Of a stretch of DNA of 64,000 nt, positions 1 through 10,691 are shown in pieces. Under the pieces are notes generated by a model, which saw nothing but the letters and a program-made list of their open reading frames with translations, ran no database searches and was not told the DNA's origin. The stretch lies in assembly GCA_959347315.1 (NCBI GenBank), contig OY365811.1, positions 41,296,919 through 41,360,918 of the forward strand. Reading direction: 5' to 3'. A program made the translations under genes and the position numbers. The number at the start of each line of letters is the position of its first letter. Position 1 is the first letter of the stretch. Source of the DNA: Bimastos eiseni (Eukaryota > Annelida > Clitellata > Crassiclitellata > Lumbricidae).

Positions 1-267
1 AGTAGTCCTTATGCATCACGATAAACTTTTACTAGGTTTTAGCTAATTAATTTATCAATACATATAAAATCCTATCATAATAAAATCTATCATAATATTT
101 AATACATTGAGATCTCTACTTTCAAACAACATCTGTTTGGTGTCGGTACATCAGAGGCGATTGACAATTGATTATTGAAAAATATACACGCTGTTCAGGA
201 CTTCAAAATGGTCTCGCTGTTTGTCGGACATCAGACACGAAAGTCTTAAGCAGGGGCGTCAATCCCC

Positions 268-395
268 CTGAATGAAGCAGGCAAACCCCCAGTCCCAAGT
301 GCCAGAAAGGCAAGGTATTTCCCTATTAAGATACAGTAAATGCCCCCCCACCCAATCTGAAATTGGAGGCATTTGCCTCCGGTCCCCCTATCTGG
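268..395. repeat. Dispersed repeat, copy 1
   Basis: Shares GTGCCAGAAAGGCAAG and ATTGGAGGCATTT, in order and at similar spacing, with 4141-4262 in intron 3 of P450-1. Confidence 0.6.
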
Positions 396-465
396 ACTTA
401 AGAATCGTTGAAGGAAAGTGCTTAGCATTGTGAGCCCAGCTCCACTCCTGGATCACATTTCAAGC

Positions 466-590
466 TATAAAGTGCTTTAATACATCATCGGGTGATCTGA
501 GTGGCATTAATCGACTGATATGACGCTTAGAACCGGAACAATTCCAGAGCAGAAACCCAGCTACATGGAACACGATGGCAAACCTGCAGG
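466..590 (+). promoter_or_regulatory. Possible promoter region of P450-1 shared with P450-2
   Basis: A TATA-like CTATAAAG lies near 466. The segment about 498-590 (GGCATTAATCGACTGATATG, then TTAGAACCGGAACAATTCCAG, then CCTGCAGG) is matched upstream of P450-2 at about 9810-9890. A donor-like GTGAAC follows at 591 and an acceptor-like CTATAG ends at 690. The short 100-nt intron this implies is plausible but unproven. Confidence 0.3.
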
Positions 591-690
591 GTGAACAACT
601 GTTGGGTTCGCCCTCTGTAATGGCAATTGCTGCTATACATTTTCAGATTTTATGAAGAGATGTTAATATCTGTCAATTTATGCTCTATAG

Positions 691-3600
691 ATGTTCCACG
701 AAAGAGAGATTTATGCAGATGTTCTGGCGGCATCCGTCACATTCGCTGCAATCTTCGCTTTCCTACGTTGGCTCAAGAAGATCGCAATCAAAGACGTTGG
801 AAAAAGATATCCACCTTCGCTGCCTGTTCTGCAACTCTACAGCTCCATTCTTCGCGGTGGAATGTCAGTACTACCCCAGCACTTTATGAGATCCGCGGAA
901 AAACTGGGTCCTATCTTCTCCTTCAAAGTTGCAGGACGGTTGGACCAATTATGTCGTTAGGATTATGATTGCCATTGTTGATCATGATCATCATCAGCAT
1001 CATCATCATCCTAAGTTGCATCATTAACATCATCAACCTCATTATTATTATTATCATTTACAACATCAACATCTACAACATTGTTATCATCATCATCAGC
1101 TGCAGCAACAAGAGCATCATTATCATCGTCATCATCACCATCATCATTGTCTCAACATCACAACACTTTCGTTAAGAAACGAATACTCTTGCGCAACGCA
1201 TTGATCTATTCCACATCATGGGAATTGTAGGCTGCAACGTTCTGAGGCGACTATGTACAACGCTCCCCAGTTTGTCCCTCCCACATTATCGAAAGCGCCA
1301 GAAATCTTTATTATTCGATGGCTATTTCGCAGGTTCGTATCGGGATGAGTTTTCGCCTGAAGTTGTGGTTCGTAAATCAAAGACTGATGATGAGTTCTCA
1401 GTCCGAATGCAGGTCCATTTGGCTCTACGCCACCCGTCGATGAGATCAGTGAGATTGTTCTCACAGACAATTATGGGTGAGCAACTTGTCCAAGGGTGGG
1501 TTCGAACCTGCGATCATCAGAACGCAATGCACCGAACATCCCACTACGCCCCGCGCCCCACAAATCAAAGACTACAACTACGATTATAAAGACGTTGGCA
1601 ATAATGTTGTTGACATTCCGACATTGGAAAGAATGAACCCTGTTTCTCATAAGTAGAATGTAGAACTGTGAATCAAATCAATAGGTGTCTGATTTATTTT
1701 ATCGGTTTAAATCTTATTACTGATCGATGTTCAAATAATACTACCATTGTTGTTGTTGCTGATGATGAAACTACTGATGAAGATGATGGTGACCATGTTG
1801 GTGATAAGCACGGCGACGACAACAACAAGGTAGAGCCATACGGAAACAATTTCAGGGGCAAGACGGCGTTCACACAGAGTTCAAGTTTTAATCCCAGGTG
1901 AATCAGGGCTCATTATCTTGATTACGTCATCAGAACTCTGTCCCGCTGTTCTCGTAGTCATACAGGGAAGAGAAGTGTTCTAGTCGGATTGCTGTATTGC
2001 CTTGGTTTTTGTTCTAGCTTGGTGGTGGTATTATCTGACTATGAGACGATTTTCAGTGCTATGATGAGACAGTCGGAGACCTTCGCTGACAGAGGTTCTG
2101 CCTGGACGGAAGACAGTGTCATCAACCACGAGCGCAGAGGTCAGTCCACCAACTACGATCGCAACTCCTAAATTTCAGCACAAATGCAATTTCTTATCAC
2201 CCAAGCAATCACACTCTGCTCTCTATATTGCAGACTATTACCCAATCAAGGCAGATCTTGAAATTAAACCTTTTCCTTGATCCCTTCCACTACTTCCTCA
2301 TTCATTCCTCTCATCGGATCTATTGACTATCAGGACTTCAACAAAGATATAATCATTTCCAAACCTGTTCTCAACATTCCATCTACTCTTGATGACCTTC
2401 TGTCAGGCTGCAATACTACACTTTCCAAATTCCTCGACAATAATGCACCACTCATTACCACATGCAGCTTACATACCACTAAACCTTGGTTCACCTCCTA
2501 CCGCAAAGCTTTCAAAACATTCCGTAGGCGTCATGAGCGCACATACAAGCGCACCACTGACCTCGCAGCTCAAATATCTGCGCGAACTCCTCGCCATCCA
2601 GCAGACCCGCTTTACCCGATCATCCTGTTGTCCAACCCCTTCTCAACCCCCGGTCATTTCTCATCTCAACATCTTCAACCGAGCCATATCCATCACTGCA
2701 CTTCGTCTCTGGAGCGATCTGCCTCCTGAATTCCGTACTTTTGGAATCCTTAACCATCAATGCCTCTCATCCAACATCATCTGTCTCATACTTGTCTATC
2801 TATCACTCCTTGGACTTTCCATTCCAAGTTTAAGTCTCACATCTTCTTCTTACCTGATCATTTGCCTTCCAATCTTCGATCGGAACGACACTAGCCTTAG
2901 CAGCTACTCTGCTTCCTCTGACCCTCTGGAAACCGGACTCTGACCTCCATGGGACCTCCTCTGTGATTCGATGCAATGCTCGCTAGTAAGCTGGTACCCT
3001 GCGCTTGGCTCTCAAGTGATGCTTTAGACATTTGGCGCTTACGAATACAATTAAGTAAGTCGCCTTTGTGCATTCATTCACATGCATAACAAAGGAAGAA
3101 TTTATGATGATTTATCTGCATGAACATCGTTTAACCTGTTATGATGATGTGAGGAGCGCATGGGCATAAGGCGGTATATTTATAACATCAGACCTGCTGC
3201 TCCATCGTGTAGAAAAATAGACGTTAATAAAAAATATTTAATTTACTTTGAGCTAGGTATCTCTTTCGCAAGATACAACGATGTCTTTAGAAAGTATCAC
3301 AAATTGGTGATAACCATTCTTAAAGAGTTTGGATTCGGAATCAACAGAGTCATGGAGACTCGAATCCTGCAAGAAGTCGAGTCAATGAATGAGGAGCTTC
3401 GGACACAAAATGGTCGCCCTATCTGCCCAAAATGGACGTTCACCTTTGCCACAGCAAAGGTCGTCATGAGCATTCTGTTTGGTAGGAACTTCCTACAGTC
3501 TTTGCCAAAGGATCATTCTGCAATCGTTGAAAATGCGAGTGCGTGCATTTCAAACATGGATCCAACGATCAACTTGGCTCCAGTTGTGCGATTTCTGCCA

Positions 3601-5954
3601 ACCTTTGGCTGGAAGGTCAACAGTCTGCGAGCGACAAGTGAAAGGTTGTTGAACTCAATTGAATCGGGGATAAGGTTCAACGAATTCAACAATGATGAAC
3701 CTACTTTCATCGAGAGATTTAAAAAAATTCAGGGTACAGATTACGACCAACGGGACCTGCTCTTCATTCTGCGTGATCTTTGCTTCGGTAGTACGGAAAC
3801 TGTGTCGACGGTGTTGGAGTGGGCAATGGTGGAATTAGCCAACCATCCCGAGATTCAAGACCGTTTTCATAAAGAGATCGATGAGATGGTTCCTGGAAAC
3901 AGACTTCCTTCACTCGATGATAAACCACGTTTGCCCTACACTGAAGCTGTCATCTTAGAAGTCATGAGACGACGTACCGTGGTTCCGTTTTTAATTCTAC
4001 ACTCACCTCTTAGGGATACCAAATTACTTGGGTACGACATACCTCAAGGATGCGTGGTAAGTAACGACTGGGCTGTTTTTTCACCTTCGGCCAGGTGAGT
4101 CAAGGTTATGTGAGACAATGACTCTGTTGTGATTACGTCCCTGAGTGACGGAGGCAAACCCTGGTCTCAAGTGCCAGAAAGGCAAGATATCCCGTCTCTA
4201 TGACACAAAAAATGTCCCCCTACCTGAGATTGGAGGCATTTTCTTTCTGACAAGATCTGGAGTCCCCGGGTACTTTGTAACACATGGGTCTGTGTGATGC
4301 TGACTTGATAAATTGACATGTTTCTTTTGAGAGATTTGTATTACGTTGCTGTTGTGAACATAGGACCTATTTCACCGCATTGGATATGAATTTTGAGTAA
4401 TTAAAATAATCACAGTCCATTTTTTGCTCTTGAAGACAATAAAACGTTGGTGATTATATTTCATCAAATGATGCTTGAGGAATACTTATTGAGACATCTC
4501 GTAACAAGTCATATCTAGAAAGTTTAATCTGTATCTATAGATTAACAGAGTTAGGGTATCTCATTGCCTCATATTGCGCGCATAAGATTAGTCCTGCAGT
4601 TATTGAAAAACTGATACCGTGTGCAATCATAAACATTAGAGACATTCTGACCTAGATCCTACCTAATGGATACGGCGCTCACAGGGACCCGAAGATATGG
4701 AAAGATCCGGATACCTTCAGACCAGAAAGATTCCTCGACAAGGACAACAAGATCATCAACAGTCAGAAAGTGATTGCATTTGGTCTGGGTATGTCAATGG
4801 TTTCACTTTCAGTTCGCAATTTTTTATCCCTCTTAGCAGTGCAAAATACAATACACGGATGGCATGAATACCCATGGAATTAAGACTGAAGAGGAACACC
4901 AGTTTGAACCTGTATTGGTCAAAAATAAATATTAGATATCAGTTCATCTAGCACGTCACTTGAACTAGTCCTAGCCAGAATGGTAGCGGTAATAATTATT
5001 GCAGATTGTCATTGAGAAAGTTTAAAAATGGACGATTGACATGATCATCCTTTCGAGTTAGGCCCACAACAAATAATTTTATAACTACCATGTCTTACCA
5101 TTTCCTGGAAAACTGATGCAATAACTGACACTAAGTTTATCTTCCAACATTCATCAACCTTTTCTAACCTTTCCTGACAGGAATTGACGACTTTTACGAT
5201 TGCCTAGACAGGGCTCAGTAAATGCTCTTAACTCAAATGACATGATTTGTATTATGCAGCCAAAGATTAGACCACATTACACTGCAGAAACCTGCCATAC
5301 ACTAGATTTGTGTTTTGTTTTAAGGGTTACCCTAAGCTACATTTGTGTTTTCCTTAATGATGTCTCGATAATGTCAGTATAAATATTCCCCTACGGCGTC
5401 TTTTCATGTTCACCTGGTAACACAATAATTGCTTCTGTTTATCTTTACGCCAGCATTCTGAGAAATGTGTCCACGTTCACATTGGACACCACCACCTAAG
5501 AAGTCTCTTAAGCTGGATCTGAGAGCATGGCATTGATTTCAGTTTTCTTCCGTGTGAATTTACTATAGTGACACCAGAGTGCAGAAACCTGCTATAAACT
5601 ATGAGCAGTTTCTCGAAACACGATTTGGCCTTTTCTGACCTGCACCAGGATCTGTGGTTTGCGATCCAATTCACCCAGTCATAGCTATGCTGTCATGAAC
5701 CTCACCTGCATGTAAACAAATTATTATTGAATCTTATTTGTCATTATCTAGGAAAACGTTCATGTATCGGAGAGATTCTGGCTCGTCAGAGCACGTTCCT
5801 CTTTCTCACAAGTCTCATCCAGGGTTTCGATTTCCGACCACCCGAGGGCCAGACCTCGATCAACGTAAAGGAGGAAGTCGCCATTACTATGGTTCCATCG
5901 CATTTTGAAGTTCGTCTGATCCCGCGAGTGAAACCAACTCAGAGTCAGGGTTGA
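691..5954 (+). CDS. P450-1: clan 2 microsomal cytochrome P450, intact, 5 coding exons
   Basis: Exons 691-938, 2018-2139, 3257-4056, 4656-4788 and 5752-5954 join to 1,506 nt (501 residues); introns are GT-AG with phases 2, 1, 0 and 1. Seen: a hydrophobic N-terminal anchor (about residues 11-28), a proline hinge YPPSLP (40-45), I-helix GSTET (301-305), ExxR as EVMR (358-361), PERF (413-416) and heme loop FGLGKRSCIGE with Cys439 as the axial ligand. This is the full set for an ER-anchored monooxygenase fed by NADPH-P450 reductase, and the length is normal for the family. The ATG at 691 is chosen because it aligns with the paralogs and directly follows a splice-acceptor-like AG, so a noncoding first exon is likely. 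Intron 2 holds a LINE fragment. The exon 1 donor (GTTGGA) is weak. The C-helix Trp is Phe134. Substrate is unknown; the nearest feel is CYP1/CYP17-like. Confidence 0.9.
985..1155. repeat. ATC-rich microsatellite, intron 1 of P450-1
   Basis: Imperfect CAT/ATC units starting about 45 nt after the exon 1 donor. Confidence 0.8.
1480..1565 (-). mobile_element. tRNA-derived SINE head in intron 1 of P450-1
   Basis: The minus strand carries GGCGTAGTGGG (A-box-like) and, about 35 nt on, GGTTCGAACC (B-box-like) at tRNA spacing. It is flanked by unrelated DNA without a proper acceptor stem, so a SINE head is more likely than a functional tRNA. Confidence 0.5.
2260..3055 (+). mobile_element. CR1/L2-like LINE fragment in intron 2 of P450-1
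   Basis: One frame (2277-2729) contains KPWFTSYRKAFKTFRRRHER, resembling the linker between endonuclease and reverse transcriptase in CR1/L2 LINEs. The overlapping frame (2389-2943) contains FNRAISITALRLWSDLPPEF, resembling the C-terminal end of such polyproteins. The reverse transcriptase core between them is missing. The 3' tail (GCTTGGCTCTCAAGTGATGC) matches 32960-33040 and 60500-60590. Confidence 0.65.
4141..4262. repeat. Dispersed repeat, copy 2, in intron 3 of P450-1
   Basis: Second copy of the 268-395 repeat (GTGCCAGAAAGGCAAG, CCCCCTACCTGAGATTGGAG). Same orientation. Identity unknown. Confidence 0.6.
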
Positions 5955-6074
5955 GCAGAGAAACGGATGTTGCGACTTCGCATCTGATTACATTGCATTA
6001 CACTAAGTTACATAGAATTTCAATTAGTTACATTAAGTTACATTTAGTTGTCTTATCTTATTTTGCATACTTTC

Positions 6075-6080
6075 AATAAA
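6075..6080 (+). other. Polyadenylation signal of P450-1
   Basis: AATAAA 121 nt after the stop codon at 5954, in AT-rich DNA; the first canonical hexamer downstream. Confidence 0.55.
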
Positions 6081-6254
6081 TTTGCATAAATGCATGCATA
6101 TATATGGTGTGTACTGTGTAGTGGAGTTCGGGAGCATCTCTGATTGTTTTGCTCAACGATGTGTTTTAAGGAATCGGAACGTCGATTTCTGCTTCTTCAT
6201 CAGATATTGGTGCTTTCTAAATACATGCGTAAAAACAATATCAACAATAAAAAA

Positions 6255-6355
6255 ATCAGCAGCAGTAATAATAATAACAATAATAACAATTATTATTATC
6301 ATAAATATTCTGATAATATTAATTAGGCTATAATAATAAATAGAATAATAAAAAT
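6255..6355. repeat. AAT/ATT microsatellite
   Basis: AATAATAATAACAATAAT and ATTATTATT units 300 nt after P450-1. Confidence 0.8.
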
Positions 6356-7430
6356 TATTAACACGTGGGACATAAAAATCCATTTGGACATAACTTCCAT
6401 GATATTTGCTAACAAAATGCCAGCCAGATATTCGACAAAGAAAGGCTTAGCGTCTCCCTCCTCTATCCAGGTTTGGGACTGGCACTACTATGGTACGAGC
6501 AGTATAGGAGTATGAATACAATCACGACTAAATCTGAAACCCTGAACATTTATGTGGCGCCTATACATAATCCTGAGGACATAGTGGACTAATGACTTAA
6601 CGCTCTCAGGTATCCGTTGACCCCTTGCTTTATGAATATCCTCTCTCTGATTCGATATTCGATTTTAGCTAGCGGTGATTCTGTTTCTACTCGTATTCTT
6701 CAGACCTTTCTTCCTCTCGCGTGAATTTTCACATTGAGAGAACATTTGATTAGGCTGTAGCCAACTATGAGAGAACTATATTAATACAATTATAGCCTAC
6801 AATACTTTCTGGATTGGTATCGACCAGTTTATAGCATAACTCTGGGTTCATGGTTCATCCTATCTACCACCCAGAGTCATGCGCACTCAACAAAAAAACA
6901 ATATTCTTCCACCTACTGGTTCTCATTGATCGGTTCTTCTGCTGAGACAAACCAATATGCGAAAAAAAATATTCCGAGTTAAATTTCGTGCCAGAGTCCC
7001 TGACATTTTCTGCTGCGTCCTAAACTGACGGGACAAGTAAAACAAAATGTCGGATGCAATTACTTGGCTTGTGCCATATAATCTTCTCCTGGATCCATAA
7101 ATTCGTCGTTTCGATTTTTTGTTAGCCTGTAAGTGTTGCACAAGCCCTGACTACATCTCTATCGCAATGTGATTTTTGTAACATAAGTATGTAAGTTGGT
7201 AAGAATATTCTTTATTAGACTATACCAGCAAACGCACACAGTACAACAGATGTAAATGACAACATCAATTTTTAACAAAGTCCGACAACGTTCGCATGGT
7301 AAAAGATCTCATGGCAGAGGCATCCACTCTAGGCACGGTTAGGCCTGTGGCCTGACTCGCATGATGTATGGGTAGGGTGACTTTAGGGGAGGGAGATGAT
7401 CGTGAAGGATGTGGCATGGGTTCAAAGGCC

Positions 7431-7536
7431 ATTAGGGGAAAAGAGCAAAGTAAGCTCTAGATGTCAAATGTTTTTCCTCGACTCTGCTCATTTAAAAAAA
7501 ATTAAATTTACCAGACGACAGCTCTTTTCCCCGCTC
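7431..7536. repeat. Short inverted repeat GGGGAAAAGAGC
   Basis: GGGGAAAAGAGC near 7434 and its complement GCTCTTTTCCCC near 7521 are separated by about 75 nt. Function unknown; possibly ends of a small decayed element. Confidence 0.35.
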
Positions 7537-7640
7537 TCCGTTTAATGGGTGTGTAGAAGAGAGACACTACCGTACTTCAGGAGTAGACAATATATAATAC
7601 AGCGGCAATGAATAAAACGCTGCAGCGCAAAAAACGCAAA

Positions 7641-7800
7641 GTTTATATAGCTGATAGAAAAACGTGGAATAAAGGATTCAACTGCTCTCGTAAATGCACT
7701 CTGCTACTGAGCCCAATGACATATTTCTTGACCCTTAACAGAGTGCATTTACGAGAGCAGTTGAATCCTTTATTCCACGTTTTTTATCAGCTATATAACC
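7641..7800. repeat. Near-perfect inverted repeat, about 62-bp arms
   Basis: Arms of about 7641-7703 and 7739-7800 (TATAGCTGATA near the outer end, ATGCACTCTG at the inner end) pair with one or two mismatches around a 35-nt loop. A foldback or MITE origin is likely. Confidence 0.7.
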
Positions 7801-7829
7801 CGTCGAAGCTAACAATTACAAGTTAGATA

Positions 7830-8080
7830 TCATATGCAAACTTATATGTACATGGCATTGTATGGGTATACGCATGCATACATGTACATGACCTATATGC
7901 ATACGAGCACAAATGCACATAAATCACACACTTCCAGGCACACATACGTCTATACATACATACATACAGGCAGACAGGCAGACAGACAGACAAGCGTACA
8001 TGCATGCATACATGCATGTATGTGCGTGCATATAATTATACATAAAAACATATACACACATTGACACACATTCATACATG
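7830..8080. repeat. CATA/CAGA-type microsatellite
   Basis: CATACATACATACAGGCAGA, then CAGACAGACA and CATGCATACATGCATG; all short frames here are artefacts. Confidence 0.85.
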
Positions 8081-8817
8081 AAAATGGCGTCACCGACTTT
8101 CTGCATGGCAGGCAATTCAATCGCTCGTAATTCCATAGGGTCTACATTGCTCGTTTAACCCGTCTGCGCCCGATTAATGCATTTGGCAGGCAGTCTAATG
8201 AATATTCATATTGTTCTTAAAAATTTCACCAATCTGTCCTAATGTTTAAACCTTGATCTAGCCTTATACAGACACTACAAGGCTTACCGTTTTTGTTTAC
8301 TGCTCGAAAGGGCTGGGTAGAATACCACGAGATATTCTAAGCACTGCCAACAGCAAACGAAAAGGTGAGGAGCTGTTCAACGATTAAAATTTTTTATCGC
8401 GATATATCTTGCGATCAAAAAAAAGCAATCGCAATTATTATCGCGATTTATCGCATAATAGAGAAAATAGCCATTTTAAAGATATTGTTTCCGGATAGTA
8501 AAAATTAAACACGTAGCACTGTGAATTTTTAACAGTACACGGGTGTATTTAGACTCATTCGATTTGAGGTTCGTCTCTGTAACGCAGCAGCGCTGTTATA
8601 GCTGTTATAGTTTTCTGATGAAAACTCACACCTAGGTGAATTAAGCTCAATCCTGCGCAATGACTTTTGACCTCGGCCTTACCTCACGTGTCAAAAATAA
8701 AAGTTGTTTGTTAACAAATAACTATTAACTTAGTCTACTACCCAAAGCAGCTGTAATTGCGATAAAATTCAAATGCGTTAAACACCAACAAAATTTAACG
8801 CGTTAATTAATAGCAAA

Positions 8818-8935
8818 GGTTGTGGTGATGCGTAAGGGACACGTAGCCTATACTCTTGTTCTTACTAGGGCGGTCGATTAATCACAGTTAAGAACAAGAG
8901 TATAGGCTACGTGTCCCTTACGCATCACCACAACC
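8818..8935. repeat. Perfect 47-bp inverted repeat with 24-nt loop
   Basis: Arms 8818-8864 and 8889-8935 are exact reverse complements; the loop holds AGGGCGGTCGATTAATC. The preceding 400 bp is rich in ATCGCGAT and GCGTTAA motifs, as in the ends of some hAT-like elements, so this may be a transposon end joined to an inverted copy of its flank. Confidence 0.75.
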
Positions 8936-9231
8936 ATTTATTTTGGTCTAAGCTTATATCAACACACACTACATACGGCTGCAATTTTCATTTCTTTGCG
9001 AAAGCTACTTTTAATACTGTGTTTCTTAGATGTCGGCATTCAAAAATCGATTAGCAATTGGTTATTGGCACGCATTTTATGACAACAAAATATCGCAAGT
9101 TCAGAACAGCAATTGAACCTCAACTGATGATGCCGTAATGAGAAAGACAAGCTAAGACATGGATTATTTAGAAGGGATGCGGAGAGGCCATATTGAGAGC
9201 CCATCTACACTTCCTGCATGATCATATCTCT

Positions 9232-9768
9232 TGTTAGGGTTAGGGGGTTAGGGCTAGGCTAGGGTTAGGGTCAGGGTTAGGATTAGGGTTAGGGTAGTGT
9301 TAGGGTTAGGTTTAGGGTCATGGTTAAAGTAGGGTTAGGGTTAGGGGCAGGATTAGGGGCAGGGTTAGGGTTAGGGCTAAGGTTAGGGTTCGGGTTAGGT
9401 TAGGGTAGGGTTAGGGTTAGGGTTAAGGTTAGGGCCAGAGTAGGGCGGGGTTAGGATTAGGGTTAGGAATAGGGTAGGGCTATGGTTAGGGTTAGGGTTA
9501 GGGTTGGGAGTTAGGGTTTGGGTTAGTGTAGGGTTAGGTTTACGGTTAGGGTTAGGGTAGTGTCAGGGTTAGGGTTAGGGTTATGGTTTAGGTAGGGTTA
9601 GGGTTAGGGTTAGTTTTCGGGTTATGGTTAGGGTAAGGTTAGGGTTAGGGTTGGGGTTAGGGTTAGAGTTAGGGTAGGATTAGGGTTAGGGTTAGGGTAG
9701 GGTTATGGTTATGGTTATGGTTAGGGTTAGGGTTAGGGTTAGAGCTAGGGTTAGGGTTAGAGTTATCT
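9232..9768 (+). repeat. Interstitial telomeric repeat, degenerate (TTAGGG)n
   Basis: About 535 bp made of GGGTTA units with frequent variants (GGGTAGGG, GGGTTATGG, GGGGTTAGGG). TTAGGG is the telomere unit of vertebrates and many other animals. Normal DNA and genes lie on both sides, so this is an internal block, about 430 bp before P450-2. Confidence 0.9.
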
Positions 9769-9807
9769 CTTGACATCAAGTGTTGTTCTCCGTCACTGGA
9801 AGCTCTC

Positions 9808-9895
9808 AGTGGTATTAATTATCCGACTTAGAACCGGAATAATTCCAGCGCCGAGGACAGCTTCCGTGAACGTCATGACAGCCCTGCAGGAAGGA
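9808..9895 (+). promoter_or_regulatory. Conserved block upstream of P450-2
   Basis: Contains GGTATTAATTATCCGACTTA, AGAACCGGAATAATTCCAG and CCCTGCAGGA, matching 498-590 upstream of P450-1. It lies about 300 bp before the ATG at 10195. Shared position and sequence suggest a promoter or first-exon remnant, or simply common ancestry of the flanks. Confidence 0.3.
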
Positions 9896-10194
9896 CAATA
9901 GTCTCCCTTTTGTGTTCACACTCTACTTAGGCCTATAATCAAATAGTATTAGAACATCTATAAAAGCGACATGATACCAATCAGACATGCACTTGGCTGC
10001 ATGCCTGCTCATTTGACTTGTTAGAAATTGACCTTGACCCATTTTTCCCATATGGTCCGCGCCGCAAGGTCAGCATTTAATGGATTCGCTCTCAACGATT
10101 GATTCAATGAATTAAGGAAAGAGGTATTTGTTTATTTTACATGAAATTATCAGAGTTTATATAAATAATTGAATATCTTTCTTTTTTTGCACAG

Positions 10195-10497
10195 ATGTTT
10201 CATGGAGCAGAGATTTACACGAACGTTCTGGTGGCATCTGTCACATTAGCTGCAGCGTTCGTATTCCTATGTTGGCTCAAGAAGATCGGAGTCAAAGACG
10301 CCGGAAAACGATATCCACCTTCGTTGCCAGTTCTGCAACTCTACAGTTCCATTCTTCGAGGTGGAATGTCAGTGTTGCCAAAACATTTGATGAAATCAGC
10401 GGAAAAACTTGGACCCATCTTCTCCTTCAAAGTTGCAGGACGGTTGGACAAATTCGGTCGTCAGGATTAGGATTGCTATTGTTGTCATGATGATCGC

Positions 10498-10570
<73 letters not shown>

Positions 10571-10645
10571 GTCATCGTCATCGTCATCGTCATCATCATC
10601 GTCGTCGTCATCTTCATCGTCATCGTCATCGTCATCGTCGTCGTC

Positions 10646-10691
<46 letters not shown>

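Larger units (their letters stand above)
5955..10194. other. Intergenic, P450-1 to P450-2
   Basis: Apart from the AAT run, two hairpins, the CATA microsatellite, the telomeric block and the upstream conserved block listed separately, I see no gene, RNA or complete mobile element here. 6360-7430 is featureless AT-rich DNA. Confidence 0.6.

Noticed and set aside
1480..1565. Functional tRNA gene on the minus strand
   Set aside because: A- and B-box-like motifs are present but the acceptor stem does not pair, and it sits in an intron; a SINE head fits better.
7641..7800. microRNA precursor
   Set aside because: Arms of about 62 bp with almost full complementarity are longer and more perfect than typical animal pre-miRNA; a transposon foldback is more likely. 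Not excluded without small-RNA data.
9232..9768. Chromosome end (true telomere)
   Set aside because: The repeat is degenerate and continuous normal sequence with P450 genes lies on both sides.
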